IMG/VR virus record: IMGVR_UViG_3300047476_000542
Location: 1 to 44,083 of that record
Strand: one strand, 5' to 3'
Source: a virus
Length of the DNA: 44,083 nucleotides
Under the pieces are notes generated by a model. It was not told where the DNA came from. It was given only the letters and a program-made list of their open reading frames with translations, and made no database searches. Made by a program: the position numbers and the translations under genes. The stretch's first letter is position 1, and each line of letters begins with the position of its first letter. Shown one piece after another: positions 27,012 to 32,904 of this stretch.

Positions 27012-27146
27012 TGGCAACCTGTAGCACCGTAAGGTGCTGCTTCGGGCTTAGCGCCCGAACGAGTCACAACGAAGTGAGGGGTAAGACTGTACTCGGCCTA
27101 GGGGCCTCGTTAGAGGCCAACCGTACTGCTCGAAAACTACTTGCCG
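27012..27146 (+). ncRNA. Candidate structured RNA with several hairpins and a closing stem
   Basis: Four hairpins follow each other: 27021-27040 (8 bp with GUAA tetraloop), 27041-27059 (TTCGGGC with GCCCGAA), 27060-27095 (CGAGT with ACTCG) and 27103-27118 (GGCCTC with GAGGCC). UGGCAA at 27012-27017 pairs with UUGCCG at 27141-27146, closing all of them. Two of the pairs are G-U when read as plus-strand RNA but would be A-C on the minus strand, and GUAA is a GNRA loop only on the plus strand, so the plus strand is favoured. A plus-strand terminator follows at 27173. No known RNA family is recognised. Confidence 0.5.
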
Positions 27147-27168
27147 TACTTTTCTTCCCTACTATATA
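27141..27168 (+). promoter_or_regulatory. Promoter-like element in the control region
   Basis: TTGCCG (27141-27146), a 16-base spacer and TATATA (27163-27168) read as a sigma-A-type promoter. The alternating TA box reads equally on the minus strand, where a weak -35 (TATGAC) lies 18 bases away, so a leftward late promoter is also possible. The assignment is by pattern only. Confidence 0.3.
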
Positions 27169-27172
27169 TAAG

Positions 27173-27203
27173 ACGCAACATTAGTGGTCATATTGCGTTT
27201 TTG
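27173..27203 (+). terminator. Plus-strand intrinsic terminator behind the structured RNA candidate
   Basis: ACGCAA (27173-27178) pairs with TTGCGT (27193-27198), followed by TTTTTG. The six-base stem with a 14-base loop is modest, but the T-run is good. It would give the RNA candidate at 27012-27146 a defined 3' end. Confidence 0.5.
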
Positions 27204-27294
27204 TCTTGTGATGTGTAACACAGTACTGTGATCACGGCAAAAGTGCTGGTCAGCAGCTATATCCGGCTTCGACTTTATCAAAAATATTTTATTG

Positions 27295-27310
27295 GGGAGT
27301 ATATACCCCC
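27295..27310. promoter_or_regulatory. Operator-like palindrome
   Basis: GGG, A, GTATATAC, C, CCC form a 16-base inverted repeat with a single mismatched pair, beside an A/T-rich run (27279-27293). A dimeric phage regulator, or a replication initiator, could bind it; WhiB (37971) and the sigma-like protein (33675) are encoded candidates for control in this region. Confidence 0.4.
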
Positions 27311-27333
27311 GCGACAGTAAATTCAACAACGGG

Positions 27334-27440
27334 GGGTCGGCTTTTTGGCGGGGCAGGGCAGGGCAGCCCTTGGCTGCGGTTTGGGTGGACAGTTTGCGGG
27401 GGAATTGTCTGCCGTATGGGGCAGGGCAGTTGGGGTAAGG
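27334..27440 (+). other. G-rich runs with quadruplex potential
   Basis: GGGGGG at about 27334 is followed by GGGG and repeated GGGCA units (27351-27366), then GGGGG (27398-27402), GGGG, GGG and GGGG up to 27436. A hairpin GACAGTT/AATTGTC (27389-27411) presents one of the G-runs in its loop. Four closely spaced G-runs can form a quadruplex on the plus strand; such structures occur at replication and transcription control sites. Confidence 0.45.
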
Positions 27441-27450
27441 CGGGAAGGAC

Positions 27451-27718
27451 ACTAACTAACCGGCACAGCTAACCGGCTCTCTCTCTAACCCCTAACCCTT
27501 TTAATATCTCCCAATACCTAACCGATAGCCACCGGCCTACCTCCACCGGCTAGCCGATAGCCCTAACCCTTAGCCGGTGATAGCTCCACTATCTGCCACC
27601 GATTACCGGCTAACCCTTGTACCTCCCGGCCACCGGCTAACCCGGCACCGGCTACCTATCCCCACCTAATCGCCGGGCCTAACCCTGCCACCGGGCCACC
27701 GATAGCTCATATATAAAT
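27451..27718 (+). repeat. C/A-rich array of short iteron-like repeats
   Basis: About 270 bases with little G are built from imperfect copies of CTAACC (nine), ACCGGC (seven) and CCGATAGC (three), often joined as CACCGGCTAACCC. The spacing is irregular, so it is not a simple tandem repeat or CRISPR. Strong strand asymmetry and clustering of one family of words next to an A/T-rich patch are typical of replication origins or multi-operator control regions. Confidence 0.6.
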
Positions 27719-27874
27719 TGGATCGTGTACCTATTTACCCGGCAATACCGCCGGCGATACCCTTGAAGATAATTGGATAAATCTTCCCATAAGAGTTGAA
27801 AGGTATGCGCTAGTACGTTACCCTCTACCTAGTGGAATAGCTCCACCGCATTACATATCGAAAGAGGTTTTAAT

Positions 27875-28246
27875 ATGTCTATTATGTGTGAAGAATGCAA
27901 GTGTTCAGTATTCAATAGCGATAGCGGTTGCGATAATGGTTGCGGATGTTGCAACCGTGAGGGAATTATGGAATTACTAGCAACACGTACCGCGCAACTC
28001 TTAGCTATTACGGAAGATGACCGCGATGAATACAGCGATGAAAACCCTATCTTTCACGCAGAACAAGGCCCTAGCCGCTTTTATATTATGTCTATGTTTT
28101 TTACTGATAATGACGGCGTAAGAATTCAAGAAGACTTAGATGTTAATGAGATTACCGTGACCCTCTTTAATGAAGAGACAGAACAAGAGCTAACTGAGGG
28201 CGCACTATATGAGTGGGCCATTAATCACTACAAGGAGAACAACTAA
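27875..28246 (+). CDS. First early gene: Cys-rich N-terminus, acidic protein
   Basis: This 123-residue protein opens with a cluster of cysteines (CEECKCSVFNSDSGCDNGCG, then CC) that probably binds metal, followed by an acidic domain (EDDRDEYSDENPIFHAEQGP) and a helix. ATG at 27875 has AAAGAGG eight bases upstream. As the first gene behind the control region it is a candidate host-takeover or regulatory protein; I recognise no family. The TAA overlaps the next ATG. Confidence 0.7.
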   Translation: MSIMCEECKCSVFNSDSGCDNGCGCCNREGIMELLATRTAQLLAITEDDRDEYSDENPIFHAEQGPSRFYIMSMFFTDNDGVRIQEDLDVNEITVTLFNEETEQELTEGALYEWAINHYKENN

Positions 28247-28707
28247 TGACTACAGGGGCAACCATTAAAAGCGTACTTTCGACAGTCACCGCAGACTCTA
28301 TGCATACCGGAGGAGCTCTAGGCTCTATGGCTAGTTTATGGGAATTGCTCCCGGATAACGTGGCCGGCCCTCAGTGGGTAGGGGAGATAGTGGCCGCCGC
28401 CGATACTTTCGCAGACTGGCTAGATGATAGCCGGGAATATGACTTAGACGATTTACACGGTTTGACTTATGAGCTAGCTAGTAGCGAGGTGGAAGATTAC
28501 TATTCCAATATAAACCGCCGCGTACAGGAGCTAAGCCTATGGGCTAGCGTGGAGCTAGACGAGGAGGTGGCTAGCGCCTATGACTCACCTATCGTTACCT
28601 ATACCGATATGAACAGCGCCTACCTCTATTGCGCTATGCGTGGCCTGTACTACGTATTGGCTCAGTGGGCTATGGATATTGCGGAAGATATGGAAGAGGT
28701 GGCCTAA
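28246..28707 (+). CDS. Acidic helical early protein
   Basis: This 153-residue protein has many Asp/Glu and aromatic residues and a helix-rich pattern (WLDDSREYDLDDLHGLTYEL, SAYLYCAMRGLYYVLAQWAM, DIAEDMEEVA). The strong negative charge would fit a DNA mimic or inhibitor of a host nucleic-acid enzyme, but no family is recognised. Codon choice here (many CTA, GCC, CCG and GAG) looks unlike the late genes. The ATG overlaps the previous stop (TAATG). Confidence 0.65.
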   Translation: MTTGATIKSVLSTVTADSMHTGGALGSMASLWELLPDNVAGPQWVGEIVAAADTFADWLDDSREYDLDDLHGLTYELASSEVEDYYSNINRRVQELSLWASVELDEEVASAYDSPIVTYTDMNSAYLYCAMRGLYYVLAQWAMDIAEDMEEVA

Positions 28708-28708
28708 C

Positions 28709-28831
28709 GTGGGAGCTGTCGGCAAACTTATACAAGCCGGCCTATTGGCCGGAGGTATCGTTTACTTTATCCCCTACTTATGGGAGGGAGCGAAAGAGCT
28801 AGCGAGAGAGATTACGGAGGAGAGAGAGTGA
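28709..28831 (+). CDS. 40-residue single-TM peptide
   Basis: From GTG at 28709 the peptide has one membrane segment (LIQAGLLAGGIVYFIPYLW, residues about 7-25) and a charged tail (EGAKELAREITEERE). The GTG lies one base after the previous stop with GAGGTGG upstream, and its TGA overlaps the next GTG. It could be an early membrane protein, for example for superinfection exclusion; that is inference. Confidence 0.55.
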   Translation: MGAVGKLIQAGLLAGGIVYFIPYLWEGAKELAREITEERE

Positions 28832-29016
28832 GAGTGCAATTCAACATCTACCGGGAGGGTAATAACGTAATCGGATCATTCTACCGGGTAACCGCGTGGG
28901 AGGGAGAGAGATATCTAGGAGAGGGTATCTATGCCGGCTATACCCGCAAGGAGAGCTTAAGCCTAGCGCGAGAGAGTGTGAGAGAGCGCGGAGGCCTAGG
29001 TATATACGCTAACTAG
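28828..29016 (+). CDS. Small early protein
   Basis: From the GTG at 28828-28830, which overlaps the preceding TGA (GTGA), this is a 62-residue protein with strands (RVQFNIYREGNNVIGSFYRV) and a helix (KESLSLARESVRERG). An ATG at 28780 is in frame but would overlap the membrane peptide. GGAGGAGAG precedes the GTG. Function unknown; purine-rich coding as in its neighbours. Confidence 0.6.
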   Translation: MRVQFNIYREGNNVIGSFYRVTAWEGERYLGEGIYAGYTRKESLSLARESVRERGGLGIYAN

Positions 29017-29023
29017 CTAGTGA

Positions 29024-29058
29024 CTATCGCCTAGGGGAGCTATTACCCTAGGCGGTGG
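29024..29058 (+). promoter_or_regulatory. Very stable intercistronic hairpin
   Basis: CTATCGCCTAGGG (29024-29036) pairs over 13 bp (two G-U) with CCCTAGGCGGTGG (29046-29058) around a nine-base loop. A second small inverted repeat (CCGG...CCGG, 29059-29073) follows. There is no T-run. It lies in a rare gap between early genes and could be an RNase site, a stability element or a leaky terminator. Confidence 0.55.
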
Positions 29059-29091
29059 CCGGTAGCTAGCCGGAAAGAGAGAGGGAAAGTT

Positions 29092-29205
29092 ATGACTATG
29101 AAAGAAAATATGGAAGCGGAACTTCAAGAGATGATCCGCACACTAGAGAAAGCCAACGGTGCGCTAGCGCGTATCTTTAACGTGGAAGAGGGAGAAGATG
29201 AGTAA
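29092..29205 (+). CDS. 37-residue helical peptide
   Basis: The frame begins MTMKENMEAELQEMIRTLEK and ends FNVEEGEDE. It is a single amphipathic helix with an acidic tail. AGAGAGGGAAAG precedes the ATG. The next gene starts inside its last codons (ATGAG at 29198). Confidence 0.5.
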   Translation: MTMKENMEAELQEMIRTLEKANGALARIFNVEEGEDE

Positions 29206-29326
29206 CGACTTGGACCTTAAAGAGTGGGCTACCGGTGAGTCGGTAGGCAACTGTTGGAATTGCAATTCTTGGTGCGACAGCTTAGAAGTAGGTATCTGCC
29301 AAACTTGCATTAAAGAGGAGGAGTAA
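29198..29326 (+). CDS. Zinc-ribbon microprotein (CxxC...CxxC)
   Basis: A 42-residue peptide with CWNCNSWC at residues 19-26 and CQTC at 34-37. Two CxxC knuckles at this spacing are typical of a minimal zinc ribbon. It is the first of three different double-CxxC microproteins within 640 bases. GGGAGAAG precedes the ATG, and its stop overlaps the next ATG (TAATG). Likely role: binding nucleic acid or a host protein; inference. Confidence 0.6.
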   Translation: MSNDLDLKEWATGESVGNCWNCNSWCDSLEVGICQTCIKEEE

Positions 29327-29445
29327 TGGCATACGGTATGTGTTATGTCTGCACTACGATAATGTCCGGCGATAGCCAAACCAAAGAGGGCAAGGTTAAG
29401 TGTGATAATTGTGGATGGATATCAAAGAAAGATGGGAGCTACTAA
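29326..29445 (+). CDS. Zinc-ribbon microprotein (CYVC...CDNC)
   Basis: A 39-residue peptide, MAYGMCYVCTTIMSGDSQ and KVKCDNCGWISKK, with CxxC pairs 17 residues apart. It is joined to both neighbours by TAATG overlaps, and GGAGGAG of the preceding gene serves as SD. Function unknown. Confidence 0.6.
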   Translation: MAYGMCYVCTTIMSGDSQTKEGKVKCDNCGWISKKDGSY

Positions 29446-29687
29446 TGTTAAACCAATACCATAAGCCTGCGCTTATGATTCAGTACCATATTGTGAACGC
29501 TGAGGGAGAGGGCGTGTGGGAGGGAGGCAACCCGGCCTATGCCATTGAAGCTTTCAGATCATCCCCCAAAGATTGCCGCCTATTGGTATCAGGCTGGGAG
29601 ACGGATGGGATAGAGACTATGCCCACCGGCCAACCAATAAATATAACCGCGCTAGTAGGCGCAGTCAGGGGAGGATGGGTATGGTAA
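29445..29687 (+). CDS. Small early protein
   Basis: An 80-residue protein from ATG 29445 (TAATG junction): LNQYHKPALMIQYHIVNAEG, then EAFRSSPKDCRLLVSGWETD and a C-terminal Gly/Trp end (VRGGWVW). Two strands, a helix and a strand pattern. I do not recognise the family. An in-frame ATG at 29409 would extend it into the previous gene without an SD. Confidence 0.6.
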   Translation: MLNQYHKPALMIQYHIVNAEGEGVWEGGNPAYAIEAFRSSPKDCRLLVSGWETDGIETMPTGQPINITALVGAVRGGWVW

Positions 29688-29833
29688 GCGAGTCTTACGC
29701 CTACCGTAACGGTAGCGATCCGGCTTTCTATGAGCAGGCCGATATGATTAAGTGCAACGTATGCGAGAGAGAGTACGACTACAAGGAGTACCACTCGTTT
29801 ATTTGCTTTGAGTGCGAGAGTGAGGGAAAGTGA
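29681..29833 (+). CDS. Zinc-ribbon microprotein (CNVC...CFEC)
   Basis: A 50-residue peptide with a polar start (VSESYAYRNGSDPAFYEQAD) and CNVCEREYDYKEYHSFICFE as a two-knuckle ribbon (the second pair is CFEC). GGGGAGGATGGGT precedes the ATG. It overlaps the previous gene by seven bases, and its TGA overlaps the next ATG (TGATG). Confidence 0.6.
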   Translation: MVSESYAYRNGSDPAFYEQADMIKCNVCEREYDYKEYHSFICFECESEGK

Positions 29834-30141
29834 TGCCAATAGTTAATCGCGGGAGAAACTTGCGTGTAAAGGTAAATCACCCAACAGTAGAAGCAGTATC
29901 TATCGGGTTAGATAATCGCACACCAGGAAGGTTTGACGGTATGCACTATGGCTTGAAAGATAACTCCGAGTTAGAGATCGCAATGCTTGTAGAGGGTGGC
30001 CTTATGCAAGAACCGCTAGAGGAGTTCGCTGATTACTGGGATGGGTGTGGAGTCTACGCCTATGTTCCTATTGAGAAAGTTAATCGTTGGCTATATGAAA
30101 ATGGGGCAGATGAGTTTGTCTCAAGAAAAGAGGTAGAGTAA
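29833..30141 (+). CDS. Small early protein
   Basis: This 102-residue protein has a strand-rich first half (NLRVKVNHPTVEAVSIGLDN) and a helical acidic second half with IEKVNRWLYENGADEF. No family recognised. ATG at 29833 is preferred over a GTG three bases earlier because of the TGATG junction and spacing from GAGGGAAAG. Confidence 0.65.
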   Translation: MPIVNRGRNLRVKVNHPTVEAVSIGLDNRTPGRFDGMHYGLKDNSELEIAMLVEGGLMQEPLEEFADYWDGCGVYAYVPIEKVNRWLYENGADEFVSRKEVE

Positions 30142-30476
30142 TGAGTCAATTACAAGGTATGTATATGAACGGACCTAGCGCAGGGAGAATCATCTCGTTG
30201 CCAGATCCACCACCAGAGAGAATTACCGTAGCTGTGAACCTAGTATGGTGTGAACACAATATGCCAGAGGGTATGCCTATGGCTATGACTACCTATAAGG
30301 TGCTTAAACCGGCTAACCCTATGCTGCCCTATGTAATCACGCTTGATTCAGAGTGGGATGATACAGGCTACTGGTGCGTAAAGTGTAAATCTCAAGCAGA
30401 AGTTAAGTACAAGATGGACAAGTTGCGCGAAATCTTAGAAGATGATGAGGACGATGAAGATGAAGAGGAGTGGTAA
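30141..30476 (+). CDS. Early protein with CxxC and acidic tail
   Basis: A 111-residue protein: an N-terminal strand region with WCEHNM, a central strand (PYVITLDSEWDDTGYWCVKC) with CVKC that may pair with the upstream Cys/His in a zinc site, and a C-terminus of almost only Asp/Glu (DDEDDEDEEEW). TAATG junctions on both sides. Function unknown. Confidence 0.65.
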   Translation: MSQLQGMYMNGPSAGRIISLPDPPPERITVAVNLVWCEHNMPEGMPMAMTTYKVLKPANPMLPYVITLDSEWDDTGYWCVKCKSQAEVKYKMDKLREILEDDEDDEDEEEW

Positions 30477-30544
30477 TGAGCTGGTTATTCTTTACCTTAA
30501 TTGCGGTAGTATTTATCCTATGGATGGAGAGGAATAAGTGGTGA
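30476..30544 (+). CDS. 22-residue membrane peptide
   Basis: MSWLFFTLIAVVFILWMERN with a single hydrophobic stretch and a basic end. The TAATG start junction and GTGA stop junction, in line with all its neighbours, are the main support that so short a frame is real. Confidence 0.45.
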   Translation: MSWLFFTLIAVVFILWMERNKW

Positions 30545-30828
30545 GTGAGCGAGCAAGCGTTGAACAAGCGGTACATCACCGTAACTACCAGAGGGCGAGA
30601 GCAAGGGCGCTAGTGCGCCTTAGCCTTGTCTATAAGGACCAGTATAAGCTGTTCCTTCAAGAAGAAAGAGAGAAGGATGACGCGCTGGGTAAAACTTGGG
30701 TTGGTATTGACCACAATACTGGTAGCCCTATCACTATTGAGTCATATAAAGACGCCATTGAGGGAAGTTCATATACCGATCCCGGTAATCAAGGAGAGAA
30801 CACAAGCTACTATGGAGGAGAAGAATGA
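30541..30828 (+). CDS. Conserved small actinophage-type protein
   Basis: A 95-residue protein from GTG 30541 (GTGA overlap): basic helix NYQRARARALVRLSLVYKDQ, then YKLFLQEEREKDDALGKTW and an acidic end. The RARARAL...Y...FLQEEREKD pattern recalls a small protein family frequent in actinophage early regions. Function unknown. The last 150 bases are shared, in another frame, with the start of the transglycosylase gene at 30677. Confidence 0.65.
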   Translation: MSERASVEQAVHHRNYQRARARALVRLSLVYKDQYKLFLQEEREKDDALGKTWVGIDHNTGSPITIESYKDAIEGSSYTDPGNQGENTSYYGGEE

Positions 30829-31117
30829 GAATCGAAGAATCGCAAGGGAATATAGTAGAGCTCTCGGTTATTCGAGAAAAGAAATTGCGTGCCTCATCAC
30901 CCTTTGGACCCGTGAGAGTAGGTTTGACCACCTTGCCCGACCAAGAGACAGTGAGGGAAAGCCAACTAGCTCAGCTTTCGGGATTGCTCAGCTCCTTAGA
31001 GAGCGCAGTGGAGAGCCTGAACTACAAATCCTTCGAGGCTTACGCTACCTTGATGCTCGCTACGGAAAATCTGCGTGCAGTGGTTTACGACACAGTGATC
31101 GATTCGGATGGTACTGA
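30677..31117 (+). CDS. Membrane-anchored lytic transglycosylase/SLT-like lysozyme
   Basis: A 146-residue protein with a signal anchor (WVKLGLVLTTILVALSLL, residues about 4-22) and a C-terminal SLT-type fold: LITLWTRESRFD with the catalytic Glu, SSAFGIAQLL, then ILRGLRYLDARYGKSAC and a terminal GWY. This pattern is characteristic of actinophage soluble-transglycosylase-like enzymes that cleave peptidoglycan. GAGAAGG lies directly before ATG 30677; an internal ATG at 30812 would give a form without the anchor. It overlaps two other frames almost completely. A role in DNA entry or in lysis is possible. Confidence 0.7.
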   Translation: MTRWVKLGLVLTTILVALSLLSHIKTPLREVHIPIPVIKERTQATMEEKNENRRIAREYSRALGYSRKEIACLITLWTRESRFDHLARPRDSEGKPTSSAFGIAQLLRERSGEPELQILRGLRYLDARYGKSACSGLRHSDRFGWY

Positions 31118-31124
31118 TGAGTAG
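30825..31124 (+). CDS. Overlapping frame inside the transglycosylase gene, uncertain
   Basis: A 99-codon frame starts ATGA-linked to the gene at 30541 (30825-30828), with GGAGGAG upstream, and ends eight bases into the methyltransferase gene. Its product has a soluble helical look (LSGLLSSLESAVESLNYKSF). The other frame of the same DNA encodes the well-supported SLT domain, so this is either genuine overprinting or chance. The good SD and ATGA junction favour translation. Confidence 0.4.
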   Translation: MRIEESQGNIVELSVIREKKLRASSPFGPVRVGLTTLPDQETVRESQLAQLSGLLSSLESAVESLNYKSFEAYATLMLATENLRAVVYDTVIDSDGTDE

Positions 31125-31584
31125 TATGTTTAACGAAGGTATGCGTAGCTCCGCAGATAGTACGTGGACTACGCCGCCTGAGTTCTTTGCCAAACTAGAT
31201 GAAGAGTTCTCTTTTAAGTTAGACGCAGCTGCATTGTCTACATCCACATTGGTAAAAGATAATTGGTTTGGCCCTGATCATCCTTATCTATGGCGCAGAG
31301 ATGCCCTGGATAACGACTGGACTCTTTGCGCTGAGGGTGGGCCAGTATGGTTGAACCCACCATATGGAAGGGTGATCAAAGATTGGGTGGCCAAAGCCGA
31401 CTATGAAAGCAAGCAAGGTCTAACCGTAGTGTGCCTTGTACCAGCCCGTACTGATACTAACTGGTGGTGGGATAGCTGCATCCATCACGAGGTTCGTTTT
31501 ATTAAGGGAAGGCTTAAGTTTGGTAGCAGTAAGAACAGCGCACCATTTCCATCAGCAGTAGTTATTATGAGAGGCAAAGTATGA
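31117..31584 (+). CDS. Phage DNA adenine-N6-methyltransferase (Dam family)
   Basis: A 155-residue protein with TPPEFFAKLDEEFSFKLDAA at the N-terminus, VWLNPPYGRV as the catalytic NPPY motif (about residue 76-79) and LVPARTDTNWWWD and GRLKFGSS in the C-terminal half. This is the signature of the short phage Dam family (PF05869). It methylates adenine in DNA, probably to evade host restriction. ATG 31117 shares TGATG with the transglycosylase stop. It overlaps the next methyltransferase by four bases. Confidence 0.85.
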   Translation: MSSMFNEGMRSSADSTWTTPPEFFAKLDEEFSFKLDAAALSTSTLVKDNWFGPDHPYLWRRDALDNDWTLCAEGGPVWLNPPYGRVIKDWVAKADYESKQGLTVVCLVPARTDTNWWWDSCIHHEVRFIKGRLKFGSSKNSAPFPSAVVIMRGKV

Positions 31585-32219
31585 AGCTATTAGATTTGTA
31601 TTGCAAAGCAGGGGGAGCGAGCAAGGGTTATGCTGACGCTGGCTTTGAGGTAACGGGCATTGATATAAAGAAACAAAAGCGCTACCCATATACTTTTATA
31701 CAGGCTGACTGCCTAGATATTATGCAGGATATGGAGTTCCTTAGATCCTTTGATGTGATTACCGCAAGCCCACCTTGCCAAACACATTCAGCTACTAAGC
31801 ACTTACGGGTAGCACAAGGCAAGAGCACTGACAAGGTGGACCTTATCCCTCAAACTAGAGCTGCGCTCATTGAAAGCGGTAAGCCATATGTAATAGAGAA
31901 TGTTCCAGGTGCGCCATTGATCAACCCGGTACAGTTTTGTGGCTCATCCTTTGGCTTGAAGGTACGCAGGCACAGACTCTTTGAGTCTAACCTGCAACTG
32001 GTTGGCTCTGTCTGTGACCACAAGACACAGGGTAGGCCGGTGGGTATCTACGGGTCTATGCGTGATGAGATTCCTGGCGGTGGTCATACTGCCAAGACCA
32101 TAGAACAGGCACGTGAAGCTATGGGAATTGACTGGATGTTATGGGGAGATTTAGTAGAGGCAATTCCGCCACGCTATACCTATGAAATAGGTAAGCAGTT
32201 GATGTCCGTGCTACAATAA
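31581..32219 (+). CDS. DNA cytosine-C5 methyltransferase
   Basis: A 212-residue protein with the C5-MTase core: LLDLYCKAGGASKGYADAGF (SAM binding, motif I), ITASPPCQTHS with the catalytic Cys in PPCQ (residues 64-67), and YVIENVPGAP (ENV motif, 106-108). At 212 residues it is compact, with little room for a target-recognition domain, as in many actinophage versions. Together with the adjacent Dam enzyme it may protect phage DNA from restriction. ATG start at 31581 (ATGA overlap); followed by a strong hairpin. Confidence 0.9.
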   Translation: MKLLDLYCKAGGASKGYADAGFEVTGIDIKKQKRYPYTFIQADCLDIMQDMEFLRSFDVITASPPCQTHSATKHLRVAQGKSTDKVDLIPQTRAALIESGKPYVIENVPGAPLINPVQFCGSSFGLKVRRHRLFESNLQLVGSVCDHKTQGRPVGIYGSMRDEIPGGGHTAKTIEQAREAMGIDWMLWGDLVEAIPPRYTYEIGKQLMSVLQ

Positions 32220-32238
32220 TCTTGCCTCCTAAGTAGCA

Positions 32239-32277
32239 AGCCCTCACCAGAGTTAACCTCTTTCGCTGGTGGGGGCT
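32239..32277. terminator. Terminator between convergent transcription units
   Basis: AGCCCTCACCAG (32239-32250) pairs with CTGGTGGGGGCT (32266-32277) over 12 bp with one G-U. It lies 20 bases after the plus-strand methyltransferase stop and 37 bases beyond the end of the minus-strand gene. The flanks have only short T-runs, so it is probably a bidirectional terminator helped by stem strength. Confidence 0.65.
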
Positions 32278-32313
32278 ATTACTTGTGCGAACTATAGTTC
32301 TAATATACGAACT

Positions 32314-32904
32314 TTACTTCTTACGTATCCAGACCTGTGTGTTCTTAGCCAATAGTTCGTACTCTCCTTGGTGTCGATGGAGGAAGAGGTCGATACCAAC
32401 CATAGGTGCAAGGCGTGGATCGCCAGACTCGTGACCCCAAGTGTAATCATCAAAGGCGATAATGCCACCAGACTTCAGCAGTGGCCAACTCAACTCAGCG
32501 TCTAACAGAACACCAACAGTGGTGTGGTCTGCATCTATATAGATGAAATCAAACCGCCATTCTTCTAACTGTTCAATATCTTTCTTAACAGTTCGCGTAA
32601 GGTAATCAAAGGTAGACTCACGGTGCCATTCAGTATCGCCACCAACTCTATCTAAGTATAGACAATACACATCACCAAAGTTAAGATCCTTGTGAGCTAT
32701 TTCATCGCTGCCATCCCACGTATCCACATCCACAAGTTTGCAATACTGACCAGTCAGTATGTTATCCAGTAACCATACGCTAGCATCACCAGTGTATGCA
32801 CCAAGCTGCAAGAAACGCAAAGCATCTTTGCCCTTGAACTCAGGTAAGAACTCTTCAAAGTTATACTGGGCAGACTGAGCAAACCAATTAGGATAGTCTG
32901 TCAC
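32314..32904 (-). CDS. Class I SAM-dependent methyltransferase
   Basis: A 196-residue protein with a Rossmann motif RFLQLGAYTGDASVWLLDNI (residues about 30-49), an acidic loop after the second strand (VDVDTWDGSDE), and FDFIYIDADHTTVGVLLDAE plus GGIIAFDDY as the later strands. This matches the Methyltransf_24-type group, often acting on small molecules or sugars. Substrate unknown; it might modify a surface glycan in concert with the phage glycosyltransferase (inference). The GTG at 32902-32904 overlaps the upstream TGA. Confidence 0.8.
   Translation of the reverse strand: MTDYPNWFAQSAQYNFEEFLPEFKGKDALRFLQLGAYTGDASVWLLDNILTGQYCKLVDVDTWDGSDEIAHKDLNFGDVYCLYLDRVGGDTEWHRESTFDYLTRTVKKDIEQLEEWRFDFIYIDADHTTVGVLLDAELSWPLLKSGGIIAFDDYTWGHESGDPRLAPMVGIDLFLHRHQGEYELLAKNTQVWIRKK

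Larger units (their letters stand above)
26870..27874. other. 1-kb non-coding control region between divergent transcription units
   Basis: No convincing gene lies between TerL and the first early gene. The stretch contains, left to right, two terminators (26886-26957), a multi-hairpin RNA candidate (27012-27146), promoter-like TATATA (27163-27168), a plus-strand terminator (27173-27203), an A/T-rich patch and a palindrome (27271-27310), G-rich runs (27334-27436), a C/A-rich repeat array (27451-27718), and a leader with short hairpins (27739-27754, 27832-27846). The mix suggests replication origin plus early and late promoters. Confidence 0.7.

Noticed and set aside
27012-27118. tRNA gene
   Set aside because: The hairpins do not form a cloverleaf: there is no anticodon arm of correct geometry, T-loop consensus or acceptor stem.
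27162-27452. 96-codon minus-strand frame in the control region
   Set aside because: No ribosome site, odd composition (Pro/Cys/Lys without pattern), and it runs through terminator, palindrome and G-rich runs.
27451-27718. CRISPR array
   Set aside because: The repeated words are short, imperfect and irregularly spaced, without spacers of constant length.
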